This document shows, piece by piece, positions 26,901 to 32,127 of a DNA stretch of 32,127 bases (the first letter of the stretch is position 1; each line of letters starts with the position of its first letter). The notes under the pieces were generated by a model, which saw nothing but the letters and a program-made list of their open reading frames with translations, was not told the DNA's origin and did no database searches. Origin of the DNA: Hondaea fermentalgiana (lineage: Eukaryota; Sar; Bigyra; Thraustochytrida; Thraustochytriidae); assembly GCA_014084085.1 (NCBI GenBank), contig NPFB01000132.1, forward strand, positions 1 through 32,127. The letters are read 5' to 3'. The translations under genes and the position numbers were made by a program.

Positions 26901-27658
26901 ATACAATGGACGGAACGGCCACCGACCGCGGCGTGATCCACCGCACTTTTCAGACGCTCTTTGATACCGTGGAGGAGCGCAAGGGCCTCGTCGAGTATTC
27001 TGTGGAGATGTCAATGCTGGAGATTTACAATGAGTCTATTCGAGATCTCTTTGCGGCGCCTGTGGACCCCAAACAGCTCCCACAGCACCAGGTGCGCAAG
27101 AAGCTAGAGGTTCGTCGCGGGCCGCACGGTCTCCATGTGCCCGGTCTGGAACAGGTTCCAATCGAGTCAATGGAACGCGTTGAGGAACTCATGAAGAAGG
27201 GCATCTTGAACCGCACCGTGGGCCGCCACAATGTGAATCAGCACTCGTCCCGCTCCCACTTGGTCGTTACCATTACGCTCGTGGCGAAGCACGAAAAGTT
27301 TACAACACGCTCCAAGCTCAATCTCATTGATCTTGCCGGTTCTGAGCGTCTCGACAAAACAAATGCGACGGGCGGCATGCTCACCGAGGCCAAGAACATA
27401 AACAAGTCGCTCTCGGCGCTCGGCAATGTCATTCAAGCGCTTGGCAACGAGAAGCAGGACCATGTGCCATTTCGCGACTCGAAACTTACCTTTTTGCTTC
27501 AAGACTCGCTCAGCGGTTCATCCAAGGTGCTCATGTTCGTCAACGTCTCGCCTGTCGAGTGGAACGCCCCAGAGACTCTGTGCTCGCTCACCTTTGCGAA
27601 TCGCTGCCGTCGTACGCAGCTCGGCCAGGCTACCAAACAGAAACAGCAAAAACAGTAA
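23969..27658 (+). CDS. Kinesin-14 (C-terminal motor) with CEP164-type WW module
   Basis: A 1229-residue protein. The N-terminus (about 10-85) has a helical segment then a WW domain (Trp48, Trp70; YYYNHRTGQSTW), in the arrangement of the CEP164 N-terminus (LGMDP..WLAEEAL..LPREWEP). A chromo/SH3-like segment follows at about 208-250 (YKAVYSDGTSCW..PDLIHEY). Residues about 255-870 are a long coiled coil with related blocks (ALGQVKEEL, ALDKVKVEL, ALTQVKAEL) about 125 residues apart. The motor is C-terminal (about 888-1215) with P-loop GQTGSGKT (970-977), NQHSSRSH, DLAGSE (1121-1126) and the kinesin-14 neck leading to GNIRVYCRVRP, implying a minus-end-directed motor. ATG 23969 has a CGCCATGG context and sits just before the WW module; an in-frame ATG at 23477 is the alternative. 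Confidence 0.9.
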   Translation: MELGGNEDDVFRKAVVDHAMLLGMDPQRDAGFLWLAEEALTADLPREWEPAEDADGNPYYYNHRTGQSTWENPLDEPYRRLFLKLRDNPSIANEERQRRASSVNWSRELGAATANVAQAQASQSHHVHKEQPKQYRHTVASTPGREIDVAERERKMTEELGLSPLDTDEHPPRAPKAHDNQHQDDDYEDKTEDQNLIESITDHRASALPDGEVDMQYKAVYSDGTSCWFSASVLYTDVPDLIHEYNNSILSTRAQATKSLEVQLEEERARVAALKRSLKEERARSEKELDALQAELDDERQRALDEASHAASPKPANANESKEREALAQQLEDMAAAKRSLEHALGQVKEELNEEMEASLASRKQVVGLEAELDQVRRQCQQAEEDRTKAKQRASEAERRLRSRDLAAANSGTNGSNGQDQETHAQEQELQRLRTEISTSANKLLATTEALEASKRQLNRAANERDVVQSALDKVKVELDLEFKTTARLRQDAQQAQDRADALEREVQTVRHELAAASRASPQKASASAGSPSSASSKGGARGGESAELKELRDEVSNLHDKLSQQKSELIDTEEKLHAAERRATRAGNERDVLQKALTQVKAELQQEFATSAALRHEAQRAADASESAKRDLAAAQEALVDMQEAGKKRSQADDGATRKIEELASSLHRLREQLHEKDAELDATHAELIAARENAQGLARTHEREASEREVLESSAKTTREDLAREAAQGAQLRRELAAAQAKIEELAALSSRNEAHEQQVADLEMKLRRAKEKSRSLEQNLARCKDEMETAIRAHDARTGAANEQKLQEQEERLQSQTQELAAKARRVAQLEQDLETLRNAESIDPMEFEAMKQTVAAVEDRLADEIRKRRAIHNKLVDLQGNIRVYCRVRPVLGHETKSGKADVVVSFPNEGEIQLVQSLACRDQNDLFEFDEVFNPASQQAQVYAQVEPLVQSALDGYNVCIFAYGQTGSGKTYTMDGTATDRGVIHRTFQTLFDTVEERKGLVEYSVEMSMLEIYNESIRDLFAAPVDPKQLPQHQVRKKLEVRRGPHGLHVPGLEQVPIESMERVEELMKKGILNRTVGRHNVNQHSSRSHLVVTITLVAKHEKFTTRSKLNLIDLAGSERLDKTNATGGMLTEAKNINKSLSALGNVIQALGNEKQDHVPFRDSKLTFLLQDSLSGSSKVLMFVNVSPVEWNAPETLCSLTFANRCRRTQLGQATKQKQQKQ

Positions 27659-28206
27659 TATGATGATCCATTGTTCAACTTGTGTAGAGAGGCATTGAGA
27701 GAGATCGAGAGAAAGAGAAAACGAGTTCTGACCTCTTACGTCGGCGATAGTGAAGTTTTGATAATCTCTTCGCTTGCCTCAACAGTTTCACTTTGAAATT
27801 AAAGGTTCATGATTGCAGAGGACGATGATTTTCTCAAGACCGTTCTCCGACTTCATATTCTGACAACAAAAGGCTGATTCTCGCGGCCGTCACGCGAGTC
27901 CGCATCTCTTCGCGGAACATTCAAGGCACAACTCGCTGCTAGGCCTAAGCCTGGACCAAGCTACAATCGCTCAACTTTATCGTCTTCTTCCTCACAGTCA
28001 GACCGCAATCCATGCCTTTTGTCGTTCCCTCCCCCTTTTTCGTGACGCTTTTGCTTTTGCCGCGCTTTTATTTGACTTTTCCACCCGCCGAAAATTTCTG
28101 TGTCCGACCGACCGGAAGCTGCGAGTATCCGCGGGATCTCGAGCCTCGGGCAAGTCCGGAACGAGGAGGCGAAGAGTCGAGCACGCGAGCATTCGAGCAC
28201 GCGAGG
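27659..28206. other. Intergenic region between kinesin and the beta-lactamase-like gene
   Basis: 548 bases. A GAGA-rich stretch (27688-27720) follows the kinesin stop. The frame of the next gene is open from an ATG at 28012, adding 65 residues with a hydrophobic start (MPFVVPSPFFVTLLLL). I prefer the ATG at 28207, so this part is read as leader. Nothing else was recognised. Confidence 0.5.
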
Positions 28207-29648
28207 ATGAGCGAGGTGATCGAGTGGGTCGCCGGCAACAAGCTCGTTGCCGGCACGGCGCTGCTCTGCGCCGCAGTGATGGGCGGCGTGGCGTTCAAGA
28301 AGCAGCAGCGAGAGCGCAAGATGGAGATTGACACCAACAAGCTCCAGCCCGGTCTGGAAGCCGTCAAGAAGGCCTTCGAGGCCAACTACCGCGAGGGCCG
28401 AGAGGTGGGCTCTCAGCTGGCCTGCTATGTCAATGGTGAGCTGGTGGTCGACTTGAATGGCGGCTGCGACAAGGAACACAAACTCGAGGCAGACTCGTTC
28501 ACGGTAATTTTCAGCTGCACCAAAGTGATCGAGTCGCTTGCTATGGCCATGCTGGCGGATCGAGGCAAGCTCGACTACGACGCGCCCATCACAAAGTACT
28601 GGCCCAGTCTCGACAATAAAGCTACCGTGGCGGACCTCATGCGCCATCAGGCCGGTTTGAGCACGCTCAATCCCGCACCGACCAAAGCCGAGGGCCTTAA
28701 GATTTTTTCCGATCATGACAAGGCACGCGAGTTCCTCGAGGCCAACAAGCCAGAGTATGTCACCGAGCAGCCTCCCAAGCGTCAAATCTACCATGCTGTT
28801 ACGCGCGGCATGTACGCGAATGAGCTCGTTCGCCGCGTTGATGGACGTAGCATTGATGAATTCGTTGCCGAGGAAATCGTCAACAAGGACGACAAGATCG
28901 ACTTTTCCATTGGCTGCCCTTCTGAGTGGCAATCTCGCGTGTCGACGCACTACCCGACGCAGTCACGCAGGTTTGTCGTGCTGCGCTACCTCTTGTACTC
29001 GTACCTCCCGCGCTCCCTCCTCAGTCTCTTTTTCGGTCCCATGGACGCGTTGCAGCCTTTTGATCGCGAGGTGATCAAGGGCATGACCACCAAGGGCTCG
29101 CCTGCATCGCGGGTTCTCGCTCTCTTCAGCGACGTTCCTGCAAGCCTCTACGAGATCTGCAACAACCCTGAAGTGCGCGCGCTTCCGCTTTCTTCCGCGG
29201 CGGGCGTTTCCAATGCCCGATCCGTTGGACGCATTCTTCGCAATCTTCTTGAGGGTGACTATCTTTCGCCGGAGGGACTCAAATCTGCTCTTGGTTTTGA
29301 TGCCGAGCGTCACGCTGTGCTCAAGGACGAGTTCATGTGCCGCAAGATGAAGCTTTCAAACTGTGGCTGGGGACTTGATCGCTTCGAGATCTTTGGTGCG
29401 CCTGGCTGGGTCGGATGGGGCGGTGCGGGTGGAAGCGTTCTGGTAAGTTTGACGAATTTATCGCGTTCAATGCTCCACAAAGTAATCTGGATGCTAACTC
29501 GTACTTTATTCACTTGCAGGTCTTTAACCCAGAGCTCAAGGCCGTCATGGCGTATTGTGTCAACGGCCTCGACTCGCAGCAGCACAAGGCGCGCGGTGTT
29601 CGTCTGCTTACGACCTTTCATGAAGCGCTTACTTCCCGCAAGGCTTGA
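28207..29648 (+). CDS. Serine beta-lactamase-like hydrolase (LACTB / esterase type), two exons
   Basis: Exons 28207-29442 and 29520-29648 join in phase 0 to give 454 residues. After an N-terminal membrane segment (about 13-30, VAGTALLCAAVMGGVAF), a serine beta-lactamase/penicillin-binding fold follows. It shows the catalytic Ser103-x-x-Lys106 in FSCTK, a Tyr195 motif (YHAVTRG, then ELVRRVDGRSIDEF) and the third motif in WGGAGGS (404-410). This is the pattern of eukaryotic LACT/beta-lactamase-domain proteins and EstB-type esterases, usually peptidases or esterases rather than antibiotic resistance enzymes. Splicing restores the family C-terminus (VFNPELKAVMAYCVNG). The ATG at 28207 places the anchor at the N-terminus; ATG 28012 is an alternative that adds 65 residues. 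Confidence 0.88.
29443..29519 (+). other. Spliceosomal intron, 77 bases
   Basis: Donor GTAAGT, branch-type TGCTAAC (about 29492-29498) and acceptor TTGCAG give a textbook GT-AG intron. Removal is phase 0 and restores the conserved C-terminus of the hydrolase. Without splicing the frame stays open through the intron and shifts into a different, unrelated tail ending at 29778. It is the only coding-region intron I could identify. Confidence 0.92.
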
Positions 29649-29879
29649 TTCAGCTTACACTTTTACAAGCAAACATCACCACCAGCACACGCATATGCCA
29701 AGGGTGGGAAACATTTATTTTTTCTTCTTGTTTGTCTTACAGTTTGCTTGGTCCGTTGTCGGTCGGTCGATCGATTAATCGACGCACGCGCGCGAGCGAT
29801 CACGTTACTGCCTCAGTGTACCTGCGCTTTCCAGGAGACAATGCCATCTTTTGTTTCTCGTAATCGCTGCACGCTCACC
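29649..29879. other. Convergent 3' intergenic spacer
   Basis: 231 bases between the hydrolase stop and the stop of the minus-strand coiled-coil gene. It has GGTCGGTCGATCGATTAATCGACG-like palindromic words around 29760-29783. No gene was seen. Confidence 0.5.
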
Positions 29880-32057
29880 TTATTTTGGGCGCTGTCCAAG
29901 GCCGTCGCGCCCCCTCCGCGACCCCGAAACTTGCCGCTGAAGTCGATCGCGTACCACCTCGCGTGCAGCAGCACCTACAGCACATTCATGTTTCTTCTTG
30001 GTCGCTCGGCTTCCCTTTTCGCTCGATACCTTTTTGCGCGTTCCCTTCGCAATCTTTGGTTTAGATGATGCGCTAGTTTTGGACTTGGATTTAAGGGTGC
30101 CAGCCACACCGCTCCCTGGACGAGATGCGCGCGTCCCTTTTCGCGGTGAGGGTCGTCGCGCGGGCGCCAGCTCATGTAATTCCGATAATTGCACGTGCGC
30201 GGCTTGTTTGCCAAGCATCGAGCGAGCCTCGAAGGCTTGTTTGACGTCCTCGGCGACGAACTCTTTATTGTCCTCGTCACTATCACTAAAGACAATCTCA
30301 AGAGCAACGTCCTCAATCTCGTCATCGATGTTGTCATCGTGATGCGTCACCCCGGACAGCTCCATGCGTTTAGCGACGAGATCTTGCGCTACGATTTGAT
30401 CTTCTACTGAACGAAGTCTGGCGGTAACATCACCGAATCTTTCTTCAAGATCAGATTGAAGCGATGCGCAGCGTTCGTGCGCGGCTCTGACGCGGCCTTC
30501 GATTGCAGAAAGATTTGCAATACCACTTGCACCCTCATTGACGCCTGTTCCAGCATGGTTCTTGCCCGCGTTCCGGCGAAGCTGATCAACTCCGAGAAGC
30601 GCATTATCAATCTGAGGCTTAAGCTCTTCGGCGAGTTTATCGAGCGCAGTTCCAACCTGTTCGAGCGACGGCACGTTTTCTAATGCTTTGAGAGCGCGAT
30701 CGAGATCGGTGCGCAGACGTCCCATCTTCCCCGTGCTCGGGCGCGCGCTGCCTCCCGAAAGACCATCCTCGACTGCCTGTAGACGTGCCGTGAGAGCGGC
30801 AATTGTGTTTTCCAGATCATCTTTATTCGCCTTGCGGTGGATCGCGTTGGCAACAGAAAGCTTATTTGCCTTTTCGGCAGCGATGGATTGCAGATCGGTC
30901 TTGCTCGCGCTCAAGTCAACCCTCGACTCGAGTTCTTGCATGACCTGTTGCATTTTCGACTGTACTGCCGCCAGCGTCTCTACCTGGCGTACGAGACTGT
31001 TGAATTCGCGAGATGCAGTCGGATCCGCGTTGGAGCCTGTTTTCCCGCCATGGACCGGGCCGTGAGTGCGACGGCGGCTTTTCCCACGAATCAATTCCCC
31101 ATTTGCTGCGTGGGCAGAACGAGGCTCGTCGTAACCAAAGTTATCGCTGCCACTCGAGCTGCCACCGCTCTCTGTCGTCTCCGGACGGTCCAGACGGTCC
31201 CGCATTGACGCTTGCACCCTTGCAATACGCTCATCGATCTTGGCGCGCTGCGTTGACATGGATCGGAGCGCTTCTTGCAACTGCATTGCGACGCCTTCGC
31301 GGTAGGCTTCGCTGGCGCGCTGAAGTCTCTCCCATCGATCATCATGCTGTTGACGAAGATTTGTCTCGACGCGCTCCGCTGCCCGGTCAACCTTGGCTTG
31401 CATCGAGTTTACTTCGGACTTGTTCGCCTTGGTCAGCAGGCAGCTCGTGAGATATGCGGCATCTGCCTTGAGGTCGACCGTCTGCCGCATGTGGTCAACG
31501 CGCCTTGCAAGTCCTTCGATGCGGGCGTCCTGAGTCGAAGAAAGCTTTTTCACATTCGTTTCAACCCAGGTTTGTGAGGCCGCGTCGCGGGAGCTTTCCT
31601 GGAGAGCGGTCACGATGCTTCGGAGGTCTGCAATCTCCGTCGCCTGCGTGGCCACGGTCTGGGAGAGAACGAGCATTTTATCGCGCACGATTGCCGGGAC
31701 ATTCTGCCACGCGTTTCGTCCAAACGCCATATCCCTGGCCTCTTCTGGGTCTTGACGCGCGGCCGACAGCATTTCGTTGTCGTCGGCGTTGACGCCGCCC
31801 TCCCAGCTTCCCGTCGCGGCCCCCCTCCTCCTGGACCTCGACAGTCTCCTCACCGCCACGGCTGCCGCCTGGCTTTCCTCCTCGGCCTCTCCTCCGCCGG
31901 CCCTCGTCCTCCTCCCCGCAGGGCCCCTGCTCCCCGTCGCCGTCGTCGCCGTCGCCGTCGTCGTCGCCGTCGTCCTCGCGCTCGTCGTCGACCTCGCGTC
32001 CAGCTGCGCCGTCAGCTCCGCCATGGCCGCCGACAGCTCCGCCTCGGGGTCCGCCAT
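29880..32057 (-). CDS. Large coiled-coil protein of unknown function
   Basis: A 725-residue protein not assigned to a family. The N-terminus is low complexity (Thr/Ala runs, then Gly/Arg/Glu-rich). Residues from about 105 to 560 are mostly predicted coiled coil by eye, broken by a Ser/Gly-rich stretch (ESGGSSSGSDN). Recurring Lys-Ala/Thr words spaced along the helices (VDLKADAAYL, LLTKANKSEV, SASKTDLQSI, AEKANKLSV, HRKANKDDL) suggest a degenerate repeat. An acidic patch (DDNIDDEIEDVAL, SDSDEDN) precedes a very basic C-terminus (Lys/Ser/Arg-rich), which could bind nucleic acid or microtubules. The ATG at 32057 has A at -3 and G at +4 and lies 70 bases from the window edge. A cytoskeletal scaffold role is possible but unproven. 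Confidence 0.8.
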   Translation of the reverse strand: MADPEAELSAAMAELTAQLDARSTTSARTTATTTATATTATGSRGPAGRRTRAGGGEAEEESQAAAVAVRRLSRSRRRGAATGSWEGGVNADDNEMLSAARQDPEEARDMAFGRNAWQNVPAIVRDKMLVLSQTVATQATEIADLRSIVTALQESSRDAASQTWVETNVKKLSSTQDARIEGLARRVDHMRQTVDLKADAAYLTSCLLTKANKSEVNSMQAKVDRAAERVETNLRQQHDDRWERLQRASEAYREGVAMQLQEALRSMSTQRAKIDERIARVQASMRDRLDRPETTESGGSSSGSDNFGYDEPRSAHAANGELIRGKSRRRTHGPVHGGKTGSNADPTASREFNSLVRQVETLAAVQSKMQQVMQELESRVDLSASKTDLQSIAAEKANKLSVANAIHRKANKDDLENTIAALTARLQAVEDGLSGGSARPSTGKMGRLRTDLDRALKALENVPSLEQVGTALDKLAEELKPQIDNALLGVDQLRRNAGKNHAGTGVNEGASGIANLSAIEGRVRAAHERCASLQSDLEERFGDVTARLRSVEDQIVAQDLVAKRMELSGVTHHDDNIDDEIEDVALEIVFSDSDEDNKEFVAEDVKQAFEARSMLGKQAAHVQLSELHELAPARRPSPRKGTRASRPGSGVAGTLKSKSKTSASSKPKIAKGTRKKVSSEKGSRATKKKHECAVGAAAREVVRDRLQRQVSGSRRGRDGLGQRPK

Positions 32058-32127
32058 GCTCTCCGCCGGCCCGCCTCCGCGCTCGCAGAAAAATCTTTGC
32101 GCGGAACCACGTCGTGAACAACAAGTT

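Noticed and set aside
27815..27865. Possible C/D-box snoRNA (ACGATGA ... CTGA)
   Set aside because: The C box has a mismatch, no terminal stem was found and the length is short.

Overview
The window looks like nuclear DNA of a compact, GC-rich, intron-poor protist. The genes are eukaryotic: a meiotic MutS homologue, cytosolic HSP90, a C-terminal-motor kinesin, and PX, START, galectin and RRM domains. They sit on both strands with no operon structure or Shine-Dalgarno sites. Starts are ATG, usually with A or G at -3, and one clear 77-base spliceosomal intron is present. A centriole-type (CEP164-like) module in the kinesin suggests a ciliated lineage. A stramenopile such as a labyrinthulomycete (thraustochytrid) is my best guess, but the assignment is an inference from gene content and style. 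No transposon, CRISPR array, rRNA or convincing tRNA was seen.

Layout, left to right. 1-717: GC-rich non-coding sequence, perhaps the leader of a gene beyond the left edge. 718-1551 (-): short-chain dehydrogenase, divergent from MSH4 (2325-4838, +). 5069-6214 (+): leucine-rich-repeat coiled-coil protein. 6412-8181 (-): unusual galectin plus RRM protein. 9082-11229 (-): HSP90 with a variant MESVD tail; heat-shock elements lie about 0.55 kb upstream of its ATG. 13065-17966 (+): three tandem paralogous seven-bladed WD40 genes. 18582-19769 (+): tail-anchored PX-START protein. 20039-21082 (-) and 21645-22901 (+): uroporphyrinogen-III methyltransferase and a class III aminotransferase, sharing a 562-base repeat-rich bidirectional promoter. 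22878-23390: a 226-base tandem repeat that has copied the 3' end of the aminotransferase gene. 23969-27658 (+): kinesin-14 carrying a CEP164-type WW module. 28207-29648 (+, two exons): membrane-anchored serine beta-lactamase-like protein. 29880-32057 (-): large coiled-coil protein.

The genes do not form one pathway. The recurring themes are unusual domain fusions (galectin-RRM, WW-kinesin, PX-START) and short tandem repeats with 2-10 base units close to many start codons. Several long open frames begin at non-ATG codons, so starts were re-chosen here at the first ATG consistent with the protein family.
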